A stretch of 64,000 bases of DNA. Origin: Anaerolineales bacterium (GTDB lineage Bacteria; Chloroflexota; Anaerolineae; Anaerolineales; UBA11579). The notes under the pieces are model-generated. The model was not told the origin of the DNA. It was given only the letters and a program-made list of their open reading frames with translations, and made no database searches. Every line of letters begins with the position of its first letter. Within the stretch, counting starts at the first letter, position 1. The position numbers were made by a program, and so were the translations under genes. Location of the stretch: the NCBI GenBank assembly GCA_019637755.1, contig JAHBVC010000002.1, positions 124,001 to 188,000 of the forward strand. Direction: 5' to 3'. Shown piece by piece: positions 32,927 to 42,161 of the stretch.

Positions 32927-33580
32927 TTACTTGCCCAGGCGCGGCCGCATGCCGCGCCATAAGGCCAGCCCGCCCAGCAACGCGAGCCCGCCCAGGCCAA
33001 TAAACACATCCTGCCAGAAGCGCATCGGGAACAGGCGAATGAGCGTATCGGAGTAGTAAAACAGCCAGGTATCCCCTTCAAAGAAGAGGTGGTGAAATTC
33101 AGTAAAGAGCCAGTCAAAGCTGAGCGCCACCAGCACCAGCAAGGCCAGGATCAGCGTCACAGTAAAGGCACCGCCCTGCCCCAGCGCGGCGCGAAACTCG
33201 GCCAACAAGCCCAGCCGCCAGGCAAGCAAGCCGATGGCGACCAGCGCCAGCAGCACGCCCACCCAGACTTTGAGTGCCTGCTGGGTGAGCACTTTCACAT
33301 CGTACATGTGGCTGAGCTCGCGCTCGTTGTACAGCGGCGTGCCGTCTTCGAAAGTTTGGTCTCCTAGGAAGCTGATGTCCTCATCATTCATCAGGTAATC
33401 CAGCGCCAGCGGGGCGTAGTGCAAGCGCTCGGCTTGCGTCATGCCATAGCTATCCGCGGGGAAGCCGGGCATGTGATATTCAATGTTGACGAATAGTGGA
33501 GTCAGCAAGAGGCGCGTGGCAGTGAGCAGGATGGCGACTGGCACCAAAATGGGGACAAGGATACGAATGAGTTGCTTCAT
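32927..33580 (-). CDS. DUF1461 (TIGR01906-type) integral membrane protein
   Basis: 217 aa with about five membrane helices. It has the family landmarks ELSHMYDVKVL in the external loop and FHHLFFEGDTWLF.., TLIRLFPMRFWQD near the C-terminus. The function is unknown. Its ATG overlaps the end of the upstream spermidine-synthase-like gene by 4 nt. Confidence 0.88.
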   Translation of the reverse strand: MKQLIRILVPILVPVAILLTATRLLLTPLFVNIEYHMPGFPADSYGMTQAERLHYAPLALDYLMNDEDISFLGDQTFEDGTPLYNERELSHMYDVKVLTQQALKVWVGVLLALVAIGLLAWRLGLLAEFRAALGQGGAFTVTLILALLVLVALSFDWLFTEFHHLFFEGDTWLFYYSDTLIRLFPMRFWQDVFIGLGGLALLGGLALWRGMRPRLGK

Positions 33581-35130
33581 TGCAGGCTCTCGACTTCACC
33601 GGAGAGGACAAAGCGCAGCACCATGCTGTTGATGATCCGCTCGATCGGCGAGCGGTCATCGGTGAGCACCTGGCCGCCGCTGGGTGTCTCGCGGCGGTGT
33701 TCTAGCGTGCGCTGCATAGCGGCCAACAGCAGTGAATGGGTACCGTCGGCAGCCAGCCGGTCATAGTTGGCTTGCAGGTCGTCAAAACTGGTGGGCTGCA
33801 CCGTGGCATACACCAGCGAGTTGAAGGTATCGGGAATATCCATCACATGCACACTGGGGAAGACTTCTGAGAGCGTGGCCACCAGCGCCTCGATCAGGCG
33901 GCGGTCATTGGGGGCGCGGCCTACGTTGATCGCCAGTACGCCATCTGCGGTCAGGCGCTCACGGCACAGGGTGAAAAACTCCACGGTGGTGAGATGCGGT
34001 GGAATGTAGGGCGGGCGGTAAGCATCAATCTCGATCAGCGAATATATACGCGCGCTGTGCTCCAGCCCCCAGCGGCCGTCTACGGCCACGGCGGTCAGGT
34101 TGGGCATGGTCATGCCGAAGTACTCGCGGCCCACGGCGATGATGTCCGGATCGATCTCGTAGCCGTCGATCGGCACGCCCTCGCCCAACACGGCCGTGGC
34201 GCCACGCGCGCTGGTGCCCGCTGCCAGCCCGATGATGGCGATGGCCGAGACATCTTCCGGCTTGTAGCCAGGATTAAAAAACGGGCCGGCCAAAAATTGC
34301 TCCCACGGGCCGCGGAAATCGAGCACATCCGGATGGTAGATGGAGTGCACGCCCTGCCCTTCGTTCAAGCGCAGAAAGCGCACCCCGTCATACTCCAACA
34401 CTTGGATGTAGTTGTAGGCGGTTTCATCTTCGTAGATCTGCCCGCTGGTGGCCTTGAGGTTGCCCTGCGCCCACACCGCCGCCAGCACGGCAAGCACGGC
34501 GGGCAACGCCAGCCAACGGGCGGCCGCCTGCCAACTGACCGAGAGGCCCAGCCCCACCAAGCCTACGGCCATCAGCGCGAAGCTGAAGATCAGCATGCTG
34601 GCCGTGCTGCCGAACACCGGAATGAGCACCAGCACTGGCAAGAAGGTGCCGATGACCGAGCCTAGCGTGGAGAAAGCATAGATACGGCCCGAAGTTTGGC
34701 CAGCTTCTTTCTGGTCAGTGATGGCCAGGCGAATTGCGAACGGCGAAGCCGTGCCCATCAGCGTGATCGGCACAATGAATAGGATCAGTACGGAAACCAG
34801 CGAACCAGCCAACACGCCGACCTGCAGCTGGTCGAAGGCATCGGCTGCAGCGCGCAGCACCGGGCGCGCCACCAGCGGCACAATCCCGGCGGTGAAGCCG
34901 GCCCACAACTGGATCTTGTAGAAGGTTTCGAAGTGCGGCGAGCGATCGGCCCAGCGGCCACCGATGAAGTAGCCCAGCGTGAGATAGATGAGGATGAGGC
35001 CAATGATGCTGGCCCACACCAGGTTGCTGGTGCCGAAGACATTTCCAAGCAAACGCGAGGCGGTCAGCTCGACACCCAGGGTGGTGAGGCCAGAGACAAA
35101 TACGGCGAAAGTAAGATAACGGCGGGTCAT
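33577..35130 (-). CDS. Membrane protein fused to a spermidine-synthase-like domain
   Basis: 517 aa from ATG 35130. TATAAT on the minus strand (35137-35142) ends 6 nt upstream, which excludes the start at 35160 and implies a leaderless mRNA. The first ~215 residues are seven or so helices resembling half an MFS transporter (GVELTASRLLG, then GGRWADRSP). The rest is a Rossmann SpeE-like domain with IIGLAAGTSARGATAVLG and YEIDPDIIAVGREYF. Such fusions are common and their activity on polyamines is unproven. No speD is nearby. Confidence 0.9.
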   Translation of the reverse strand: MTRRYLTFAVFVSGLTTLGVELTASRLLGNVFGTSNLVWASIIGLILIYLTLGYFIGGRWADRSPHFETFYKIQLWAGFTAGIVPLVARPVLRAAADAFDQLQVGVLAGSLVSVLILFIVPITLMGTASPFAIRLAITDQKEAGQTSGRIYAFSTLGSVIGTFLPVLVLIPVFGSTASMLIFSFALMAVGLVGLGLSVSWQAAARWLALPAVLAVLAAVWAQGNLKATSGQIYEDETAYNYIQVLEYDGVRFLRLNEGQGVHSIYHPDVLDFRGPWEQFLAGPFFNPGYKPEDVSAIAIIGLAAGTSARGATAVLGEGVPIDGYEIDPDIIAVGREYFGMTMPNLTAVAVDGRWGLEHSARIYSLIEIDAYRPPYIPPHLTTVEFFTLCRERLTADGVLAINVGRAPNDRRLIEALVATLSEVFPSVHVMDIPDTFNSLVYATVQPTSFDDLQANYDRLAADGTHSLLLAAMQRTLEHRRETPSGGQVLTDDRSPIERIINSMVLRFVLSGEVESLQ

Positions 35131-35144
35131 GGGATGATTATAGC

Positions 35145-35412
35145 TGTCAGCTTTGAGCACTCAGCTTTAAGCTGTAAGCCGTAAGCAGTATCTATCTTCA
35201 GAAAAACAAGCGCCGCCTCTTTTGTCATTCCGAACGAGGGGTGCCTTTGCGCCGCCTTTAGCGGCGCAACCGAGGAGGAATCCTTTAGGGCACTCTATAA
35301 GGGTCGGGTCTTACATTGCCCTAAAGGATTTCTCACCATCGCTTCGCTCAGGCTCGGAATGACCCTATCTGCGAGGGTTTAGCTGAAAGCTGACGGCTTA
35401 CAGCTGACAGCT
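35145..35412. repeat. AGCTTTAAGC-type repeats and a GTCATTCCGA element
   Basis: 35145-35190 and 35385-35412 are degenerate AGCTGTCAGC/AGCTTTAAGC/CTGTAAGCC repeats. Between them 35224-35363 is a REP/MITE-like element with ends GTCATTCCGA and TCGGAATGAC and an internal TTTAGGGC..GCCCTAAA stem. No gene is present. Confidence 0.78.
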
Positions 35413-35451
35413 GCCTTTCACAAATCCCCGCTATCATGGTTATAGAGAGTG

Positions 35452-35964
35452 ATGCTGGTGACCACCAAGCCGGACTTTGAGACCCTGGTAGACGCTTACG
35501 GCGGCGAGTTGTTCGGTTACCTATGGCGCCTGCTGGGCGACGAGGCCGAAGCGGAAGACTGCCTGCAAGATGCCTACCTACGCGCCTACAAGGCCTACGA
35601 GCGCACCGCGCCCGACAATCTGCGCGCCTGGCTGTACAAAATTGCCACCAATACAGCACGCACGCGCCTACAACGCAACGGCCGCCACGCGGCACGGCAA
35701 ACCGAGCTGCACGAAGAGCATGCCTCCGGCGAAGCGCACGTAGAAACACAGGTGCTGCAGCGCATCAGCGCAGCAGCCGTACGGGCGGCAGTAGGCGGCC
35801 TGCCGCCCCAGCAGCAAGCCGCCCTGCTGCTGCGTAAGTATCAGGGACTGGAGTATGCCGAGGTGGCCGTCGCGCTAGGTTGCAGCGAGCAGGCCGCCCG
35901 CGCCCACGTCTACCAGGCGCTCAAAAAGCTGCGCGCCCAATTTAGCGAGGAAGATTATGGCTAA
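35452..35964 (+). CDS. ECF-type RNA polymerase sigma factor
   Basis: 170 aa from ATG 35452 (GTG one codon upstream possible). Sigma region 2 (~8-72) includes DEAEAEDCLQDAYLRAYKAY, and region 4 (~110-165) has LPPQQQAALLLRKYQGLEY and a helix-turn-helix AEVAVALGCSEQAARAHVYQ. There is no anti-sigma gene; the next gene, overlapping by 8 nt, is an Ogt-type protein. A link to alkylation stress is inferred. Confidence 0.9.
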   Translation: MLVTTKPDFETLVDAYGGELFGYLWRLLGDEAEAEDCLQDAYLRAYKAYERTAPDNLRAWLYKIATNTARTRLQRNGRHAARQTELHEEHASGEAHVETQVLQRISAAAVRAAVGGLPPQQQAALLLRKYQGLEYAEVAVALGCSEQAARAHVYQALKKLRAQFSEEDYG

Positions 35965-36616
35965 TTACAACAACTGGCTAGAGCACCACACCCCGGCCAG
36001 CAACGCTCTCGAACAGGCTCTGGATGCGGCCTACACCGCCAGGCCTAACGCTACAGCAACCCAGCGGGCGCAGGCGGCCGTACGCCGCAGCCTCGCCGCT
36101 CAGGCCGGCGCGCCCATGTACTACGACCGGGTGCAAGACACGCCGCTCGGCCCGCTGTGGATTGCCGTAGGTGAGCACGGCCTGCTGGCCATCGAATACG
36201 AGAGCAGCGAAGACAGCCTGCGCGCCTACCTGCGCAAGCTCGGCGGCCAGCCGCTGCGCTCTGCGGCGCAGGTGGCCGCCGCCGCGGAGCAAGTGCGCCT
36301 GTATCTACTGGGTGACACGCAGGCGGTGGACCTGCCGGTAGACCTCAGCCACCTGACTCCGTTCCAGCAACGCGTACTGCAAGAGACACGCCGCGTGCCG
36401 CGCGGCCAGGTGCGCACCTATATGCAAATTGCCACACGGCTTGGACAGCCGAAGGCTGTCAGAGCCGTAGGCCAAGCCCTGCGCCGCAACCCGATTCCCA
36501 TTGTGGTGCCCTGCCATCGCGTTGTGGCCTCAGACGGCACGCTGGGCGGCTACGGCGGCAAAATGCGTGATGCACGCAAGCTGAGCTTGCTGAAGCTAGA
36601 GGGTGTAAGTTTTTAA
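35957..36616 (+). CDS. ogt: Methylated-DNA-protein-cysteine methyltransferase (Ogt-type) with N-terminal extension
   Basis: 219 aa. The acceptor Cys186 is in VVPCHRVV, with the DNA-binding helix RTYMQIATRLGQPKAVRAVGQA split by usual spacing. The enzyme removes alkyl groups from O6-alkylguanine by suicide transfer. Residues 1-55 precede the normal Ogt start (YYDRVQDTPLGPLWIAV) and are an Ala-rich helix with NYNNWLEHH. This stands where an anti-sigma domain would be expected after an ECF gene. The start overlaps the sigma gene by 8 nt. Confidence 0.92.
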   Translation: MANYNNWLEHHTPASNALEQALDAAYTARPNATATQRAQAAVRRSLAAQAGAPMYYDRVQDTPLGPLWIAVGEHGLLAIEYESSEDSLRAYLRKLGGQPLRSAAQVAAAAEQVRLYLLGDTQAVDLPVDLSHLTPFQQRVLQETRRVPRGQVRTYMQIATRLGQPKAVRAVGQALRRNPIPIVVPCHRVVASDGTLGGYGGKMRDARKLSLLKLEGVSF

Positions 36617-36900
36617 CAGCAGCCATCAGCTATCAGCTATCAGCAGCTGGTTGCAGCAACGATTAATTGCGAGGATTGCGCTGTGCAAAGCACAGCGCGG
36701 ACGAAGCAATCCCCAGTATCAGCTTGGAGATTGCTTCGCTTCGCTCGCAATGACAAAGTCGATTTTTGCTTAGGGCTTATAGCTTACGGCTGTGCTACAC
36801 GCTAACTGCTGAAAGCTGATCGCTAGCCGCTAATAGCTAACCGCTATCTGCTAACATATCTCTGATGTAAGAGCGCCGCAGCTGCGCTCATCTAGCTAGT
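36617..36900. repeat. AGCTATCAGC spacers and a GTCATTGCGAG-family element
   Basis: 36665-36754 has ATTGCGAGGATTGCGC.. and ends GCTTCGCTCGCAATGAC, an inverted-repeat element. On both sides lie AGCTATCAGCT/GCTTATAGCTTACGGC-type tracts (36617-36645, 36766-36855). Nothing coding is seen up to the next gene at 36932. Confidence 0.78.
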
Positions 36901-36931
36901 ACTTCCGCCTCACACAGAAAGCGAGCACACC

Positions 36932-37882
36932 ATGCCCCCTACTCTCGGCATTCACCATATCACTGCCATTGGCTCTGACCCGCAGCGTTTGGTCGATTTC
37001 TATACACAAATCCTCGGCCTGCGTCTGGTCAAGAAGACTGTCAACCAAGACGATGTCAGCGCCTATCATCTCTTTTTTGGCGACCGCGAGGGTGGCCCGG
37101 GCATGGACCTGACCTTCTTCACCTTCCTGCCAGCCTCCCCCGGCAGCCGAGGCAATGGGCTGGTCACCAACATCAGCCTGGCCGTGCCCACGGGCGCGCT
37201 GCCCTTCTGGAAGGAGCGCTTCGATACCCTCGGCGTCAAGCACGAGGGCATCATCACCCAGCTTGGCTGGCAGCGCATCGTCTTCTATGATTACGATGAC
37301 CAGCGCCTCGAGCTGGTGGAAGTGGACCCGGCCACCTTTGACGACAAAGACTTGTGGACCACACCAGACATCCGCGCCGAGCATGCCATCCGCCAGTTCC
37401 ACTCCGCCCTGTTGAGTGTGCATGACAAACGCATGGTGGAGCCCATCCTGGCCGCCTTTGGCTACGAAGTGGAAAGCAGCGAGGGCAACCTGACCCGTTA
37501 CCACCTGCCCGGCCTGCAACGCGCCGAGTTTCTTGAGCTGGAAGAAGACGCTCGCAAGGCGCCGGGTTTCAACGCGTCAGGCACTGTGCATCACATCGCT
37601 TTCTCCGTAGCAGACGAAGAAGCGCAGCAGGCCGTGCGCCGCAGCCTATCTGGCATGGGGCTGTACCCCACTACAGTAATTGACCGCTTCTATTTCAAAT
37701 CGGTTTACTTCCGCACCCCGGCTGGCATCCTGTTCGAGCTGGCCACGATGGGGCCAGGCTTCACCGCCGACGAGCCGCTGGACACCCTGGGCGAAGCGCT
37801 CTCGCTGCCGCCCTTCCTTGAAGAGCATCGTGCGCAGATTGAAGCCGGCCTGACCCCGGTCACCGTGCGCCCGTTGCCGTAG
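36932..37882 (+). CDS. Glyoxalase-fold ring-cleaving dioxygenase (MhqO-like)
   Basis: 316 aa with two vicinal-oxygen-chelate modules (~4-145 and ~155-300). Metal ligands are likely His in GIHHITAIG, His in GTVHHIAFSV and Glu in ILFELATMGPGF. The family includes Bacillus MhqO, induced by quinones, and PcpA-like hydroquinone dioxygenases. The downstream gene is an MhqD-like hydrolase 12 nt away, the same pairing as in Bacillus, so quinone detoxification is likely. Confidence 0.9.
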   Translation: MPPTLGIHHITAIGSDPQRLVDFYTQILGLRLVKKTVNQDDVSAYHLFFGDREGGPGMDLTFFTFLPASPGSRGNGLVTNISLAVPTGALPFWKERFDTLGVKHEGIITQLGWQRIVFYDYDDQRLELVEVDPATFDDKDLWTTPDIRAEHAIRQFHSALLSVHDKRMVEPILAAFGYEVESSEGNLTRYHLPGLQRAEFLELEEDARKAPGFNASGTVHHIAFSVADEEAQQAVRRSLSGMGLYPTTVIDRFYFKSVYFRTPAGILFELATMGPGFTADEPLDTLGEALSLPPFLEEHRAQIEAGLTPVTVRPLP

Positions 37883-37894
37883 CACACCGCCAGC

Positions 37895-38491
37895 ATGAGC
37901 GAGTTCATCTACACTCACCAAGACCGCGGGCAAGCGCGCACCCTGTTCCTGCTGCACGGCACCGGCGGCGATGAGCACGACCTTATCCCGCTGGTGGAAC
38001 CAGCCAGCGAGGGTTACAACATTGTGGGCCTGCGCGGCAACATCTCCGAAGGCGGTATGCCGCGCTTCTTCGCCCGCCTGGCGATGGGCGTGTTCGACAT
38101 GGCCAGCATCGAGACCGAGACGGACAAGCTGGCCGCCTTCCTCACCCGCTGGTACGCCGAGCACGATACGGATGCCAAATCAGCCACCTTTGTGGGCTAT
38201 TCCAACGGGGCCAACATGATTCTGGCCACCCTGTTGCGCCACCCTAGCGTCATCACCAATGCCGCCCTGCTGCACAGCATGCTCCCCTTCGGCCCGCCGC
38301 AGCTCAACTTGATGAGCAAACGCTTCCTGGTCACCTATGGCGAGCGTGATCCGCTGATCCCCGCCGCTGAGGCACTCAACGTAGCTGCGGTGCTGCGCGC
38401 TGGCGGCGCCGACGTGGACACCTTCACCCACCCCGGCGGGCACGAGCTGACCCACACGGAGCAGGCCGCGCTGCTGGAATTTCTAAACTAA
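37895..38491 (+). CDS. Phospholipase/carboxylesterase family hydrolase (MhqD-like)
   Basis: 198 aa alpha/beta hydrolase: oxyanion region LFLLHGTGGDEHDL, nucleophile Ser in GYSNGAN, Asp in GERDPLIP and His in HPGGHELT. It is the size of MhqD/YfeB-type esterases and lies 12 nt after the dioxygenase. A frameshifted remnant of a second copy of its 3' end lies at 38583-38651. Confidence 0.92.
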   Translation: MSEFIYTHQDRGQARTLFLLHGTGGDEHDLIPLVEPASEGYNIVGLRGNISEGGMPRFFARLAMGVFDMASIETETDKLAAFLTRWYAEHDTDAKSATFVGYSNGANMILATLLRHPSVITNAALLHSMLPFGPPQLNLMSKRFLVTYGERDPLIPAAEALNVAAVLRAGGADVDTFTHPGGHELTHTEQAALLEFLN

Positions 38492-38502
38492 AGTTTCACC
38501 CC

Positions 38503-38543
38503 GACTCCCTGCGGGAGTTACCCCTCTCCCTGATGGAGAGGGG
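38503..38543. repeat. Two adjacent hairpins after the mhqD-like gene
   Basis: ACTCCC-TGC-GGGAGT (38503-38517) and CCCCTCTCC-CTGAT-GGAGAGGGG (38521-38543). They could act as a weak terminator but there is no T tract; they look more like a REP-type repeat. Confidence 0.6.
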
Positions 38544-38582
38544 TTGCTATAAGTCGAGCCAGAGCTTTCATCATCCAGGGGG

Positions 38583-38651
38583 TATCCCACCCGCGGTCAC
38601 GAACTGACCGACACCGAACAAGCTGCCCTGCTTGAACTCTTCTGGGCTTAG
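38583..38651 (+). pseudogene. Remnant of a second mhqD-like 3' end
   Basis: From 38595 the DNA reads Gly-His-Glu-Leu-Thr-Asp-Thr-Glu-Gln-Ala-Ala-Leu-Leu-Glu-Leu-Phe-Trp-Ala-stop. This matches the end of the intact gene (GHELTHTEQAALLEFLN) with different codon choices. The preceding CACCCGCGG is shifted by a 2-nt loss relative to the intact CACCCCGGCGGG, and nothing upstream matches. A diverged paralogue has been lost except for its tail. Confidence 0.68.
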
Positions 38652-39302
38652 CTACTGGGAAACAAGCTCCTGCCAGATGGTGTAACCAATATTCCCAACA
38701 GAACTCGTAATGGAAAAATGAACCTTGCACCCCTCAAAACTTCTGAAGTTAACTGTTTCAAAAACGGGCAAGAGTTGACCCTCTGATCTTTGATCATTTC
38801 TGTAGAAGGGAATAGTTTGATTTGAGGTCCCTGGACAGTCGAGGAGAACACTATTCAATAAATCATCAGCTTGAATAAGATATTTGATTTCACCCACTGG
38901 ACATCTAGTAAAACTCATCGTTGTATTGTTAGCTACCTGCTCTCTTATAACTACTCGACTCTCGCAACTCGTCCCCTGAGAGGCATCTCCAACTGCAGCA
39001 GTAGCACTTGTGCCTATCGAAGGTCTGTCTGTTGCTTCGGCAGAAGGAAAGTTAGAAATAGTACTTGATGGCGTTAGCTCAGTTTTATTCTCGTCTTCTT
39101 CTTGAGCACGAAAGAGTCCAGCTCCAAAGAACGAAGTTAGCAGAAATAAAATCCCCAAGCCCCCAACTAAAAAACGCCCAAAACCACTGAGGATTACAAA
39201 ATTACCAAGACGCCCTGCAAGGGCAGTTATAAGAACAACCGTCCCAAGAACTAGGAGTAGATTTGCACTTTCAGTTTGAAGCAGATACCCGAGTACATCC
39301 AT
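38652..39302 (-). CDS. AT-rich orphan membrane protein
   Basis: 216 aa from ATG 39302 with GGGAG upstream; a GTG at 39314 is less likely. Two or three hydrophobic helices (~14-35, 40-66) are followed by a Ser/Thr-rich external domain with four cysteines (TSCESR, TRCPVG, LDCPG, EGCKVHF) that could form two disulfides. I do not recognise it. Its base composition is clearly lower in GC than every neighbour, which suggests recent acquisition. Confidence 0.72.
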   Translation of the reverse strand: MDVLGYLLQTESANLLLVLGTVVLITALAGRLGNFVILSGFGRFLVGGLGILFLLTSFFGAGLFRAQEEDENKTELTPSSTISNFPSAEATDRPSIGTSATAAVGDASQGTSCESRVVIREQVANNTTMSFTRCPVGEIKYLIQADDLLNSVLLDCPGTSNQTIPFYRNDQRSEGQLLPVFETVNFRSFEGCKVHFSITSSVGNIGYTIWQELVSQ

Positions 39303-39428
39303 CTCAGCTCCCACTTTATTCTCTATAGTACAAATTCAAAAATAATGCACTTAAGACTTATCATACTATCATACAGGGATAGAGTTCCCAGTCATTGCGT
39401 ATAATTCCCCTCTCTGAAAGAGAGAACC

Positions 39429-42155
39429 ATGTCGAAAACTGCCAACCAAATCCGCCAAGATTATCTGGACTTCTTCGTTAACCGCGGCCACACCGAGGTA
39501 CCCTCTTCCTCGCTGGTGCCGGGCGGCGATGCCACCCTGCTGTTCACCAACTCCGGCATGGTGCAATTCAAAGACGTCTTCCTCGGCACAGACACGCGTG
39601 ACTACTCGCGTGCCGTGGACTCGCAGAAGTGTCTGCGCGTGGCGGGCAAGCACAACGATCTTGAAGATGTAGGTACGGACGACACGCACCACACCTTCTT
39701 TGAGATGCTCGGCAACTGGTCGTTTGGCGACTATTACAAAAAAGAGGCCATTGCCTGGGCCTGGGAACTGCTAACCCAGACATGGGGCTTGCCGGCAGAC
39801 CGCCTGTACGCCTCGGTGTTCAAGGATGACCAGGGCGAGATTGAGACTGACAAAGAGGCCGCCGACAACTGGCTGGCCCAGCCCGGCTTTGTGCCCGAGC
39901 ACCTGGTGTATTACGGCCGCAAGGACAACTTCTGGGAGATGGCCGACACCGGCCCCTGCGGTCCCAACAGCGAGATCTATTACGACTTTGGCCCGGAGTA
40001 CGGCGAGATCCAGAAGAACGCCGACGGCGAGCTGGCGCTCGACAGCCCGCGCTTCGTTGAGATCTGGAATCTGGTGTTCATTCAGTACAACCGCACTGGC
40101 CCCAAGGAGCTCAAGCCGCTGCCGGCCAAGCATGTCGATACCGGCATGGGCCTAGAGCGCATCGTCTCGGTGCTACAGAAGGTGCAGGGCAACTATCGCA
40201 CGGATTTGTTTACGCCGCTCATCGCCAAGGTGCAGCAACTGGCCGGGCAAACGGATGCTGAACGTGACGCCAACTTCACGCCCTACCGCGTGATTGCCGA
40301 CCATGCCCGCGCCGCCACCTTCCTGATCGCCGAAGGTGTGGTGCCTGGCAACGTGGGCCGCAACTATGTGGCGCGCATGATCATCCGCCGCGCTGCCCGC
40401 TTCGGCACTAAGCTCGGCCTGACCGAGCCGTTCATGGCCCAGGTGGCCGAAGCCATCATCGAACATTATGGCGAGGCTTACCCTGAGCTGGTCAAGAACC
40501 GCAAAGCCATCCTGGATGGCCTGACGCGTGAAGAAGAGCAGTTCCAGCGCACCGTCGAAAGCGGCACGGCCCATTTGGACGCACTGCTCGCCGGGCTGCC
40601 CGCCGGCGGCACGCTGGATGGCGCCCAGGCCTTTGACCTGTACGCCACCTACGGCTTGCCGCTGGAGCTGACGCGTGACGTGGCGCGCGAGCGCAGCTAC
40701 GCCGTAGACGAAGCGGGCTTCCTGGCCGCCATGGAGCAGCACCGGGCAGCCTCCGGTGCAGGCCAGGCCATGGGCGCGCTGGGCGGCGAACAAGCCGAAG
40801 CCTTTGCCGCCGTAGTGCAGCAGTTGCAAACCGAGAAGAAACTAAGCGATAAGGGCGTGAAGTACGACCCTTACGAAGACCTGGACGAACTCGACACCAA
40901 GGGCGAAGTGCTGGCCCTGGTGAAAGACGGCCAGCCGCTGCAGCAGGCTGCCGCTGGCGACACTGTGGCCGTGATTCTGCCCAAGACGCCCTTCTACATT
41001 GCCGCGGGTGGCCAGGTGAGCGACACCGGCATCATCCAGGCGGCGGACGGCAGCTGGGCCATCCAGGTGACCGAGATGCAGCAGCCCGCCGCCGGCGCCA
41101 TCGTGCATATTGGCGAAGTGGTCAACGGCACGCCCAAGCTGGGCGATGAAGCCATCGCCCGCGTGGATGCACGCCGCCGCCAGGACATCATGCGCAACCA
41201 CACCGCCACGCATCTGCTGCACGCTGCGCTGCATCAAATCGTTGGTGAGCACGCCCGCCAGGCCGGTTCGCTGGTGGCGCCCGACCGTTTGCGTTTTGAT
41301 TTCAACAATCCTGAAGCCGTTAGCAAGGACGCCCTCTCCAAAATCGAAGATCAGGTGAATGCCTGGGTGCTGGATAATTACGAGCTGGAAAAAGAGACCA
41401 AATCGCTGGAGCAAGCCAAGCAGGAAGGCGCAACCGCCCTGTTCGGTGAGAAGTATGGCGAGAAAGTGCGCACGATCGCCATCGGCAACGAAGATGCACC
41501 GTTCTCGTATGAGTTGTGTGGCGGCACACATGTTGAACACACCGGCGATATTGGCTTGTTCCTCATCGTCAGCGAAGGCAGCGCCGCCGCCGGAATCCGC
41601 CGCATCGAAGCGGTGACCGGGCGCGAGGCCTATGCGCTGGCGAAGGCGCGCAACGCCGCGCTGCAAGAAGCCGCCCGCACCCTCAAGACCACGCCTGACG
41701 AAGTGCCCGCCAAGACGGCGGCGCTGCAGAGCGAGCTCAGCCAGCTCAGCAAAGAGCTGGCCGCCGCCCGCCGCGCCCAGGCGCAGGAAAGCCTGGGCGA
41801 CCTGCTCACCAACGTTCCCCAAGTCTCCGGCGTGCCGGTGCTGGCGGCGGCCGTGCCCGGCGCCGATGCCGATGCGTTGCGCGCCCTGGCAGACAAGTTC
41901 CGCCAGCAGCATGCCAGCGGCGTAGCCCTGCTGGCCGCGGTGAGCGATAGCAGCGTCACGCTCATCGCCGCGGTCACCAAAGACCTGGTGGCGCGTGGCC
42001 TGCAAGCCGGCGAGCTTGCCAAGCAAGCCGCCGCCGTCCTTGATGGCCGCGGTGGCGGCAAGCCGGAGCTGGCCCAGGGTGGCGGCACAGACAACGGCAA
42101 GCTGGACGAAGCGCTGGCGGTGGCCGCCAGTTGGGTCGCACAAAAACTGGGCTAA
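39429..42155 (+). CDS. alaS: Alanyl-tRNA synthetase
   Basis: 908 aa, full length. The class II catalytic core (1-~240) has FTNSGMVQFKDVFLG and the TDTRDYSR stretch. The editing domain has HTATHLLHAALH and CGGTHVEHTGDIG, supplying the HxxxH and C-x3-H zinc ligands. The C-terminal C-Ala domain ends with a GGGGxxxxAQGGG-like block (GGKPELAQGGGTD). TATAAT at 39400-39405. Confidence 0.97.
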   Translation: MSKTANQIRQDYLDFFVNRGHTEVPSSSLVPGGDATLLFTNSGMVQFKDVFLGTDTRDYSRAVDSQKCLRVAGKHNDLEDVGTDDTHHTFFEMLGNWSFGDYYKKEAIAWAWELLTQTWGLPADRLYASVFKDDQGEIETDKEAADNWLAQPGFVPEHLVYYGRKDNFWEMADTGPCGPNSEIYYDFGPEYGEIQKNADGELALDSPRFVEIWNLVFIQYNRTGPKELKPLPAKHVDTGMGLERIVSVLQKVQGNYRTDLFTPLIAKVQQLAGQTDAERDANFTPYRVIADHARAATFLIAEGVVPGNVGRNYVARMIIRRAARFGTKLGLTEPFMAQVAEAIIEHYGEAYPELVKNRKAILDGLTREEEQFQRTVESGTAHLDALLAGLPAGGTLDGAQAFDLYATYGLPLELTRDVARERSYAVDEAGFLAAMEQHRAASGAGQAMGALGGEQAEAFAAVVQQLQTEKKLSDKGVKYDPYEDLDELDTKGEVLALVKDGQPLQQAAAGDTVAVILPKTPFYIAAGGQVSDTGIIQAADGSWAIQVTEMQQPAAGAIVHIGEVVNGTPKLGDEAIARVDARRRQDIMRNHTATHLLHAALHQIVGEHARQAGSLVAPDRLRFDFNNPEAVSKDALSKIEDQVNAWVLDNYELEKETKSLEQAKQEGATALFGEKYGEKVRTIAIGNEDAPFSYELCGGTHVEHTGDIGLFLIVSEGSAAAGIRRIEAVTGREAYALAKARNAALQEAARTLKTTPDEVPAKTAALQSELSQLSKELAAARRAQAQESLGDLLTNVPQVSGVPVLAAAVPGADADALRALADKFRQQHASGVALLAAVSDSSVTLIAAVTKDLVARGLQAGELAKQAAAVLDGRGGGKPELAQGGGTDNGKLDEALAVAASWVAQKLG

Positions 42156-42161
42156 CCGCGG

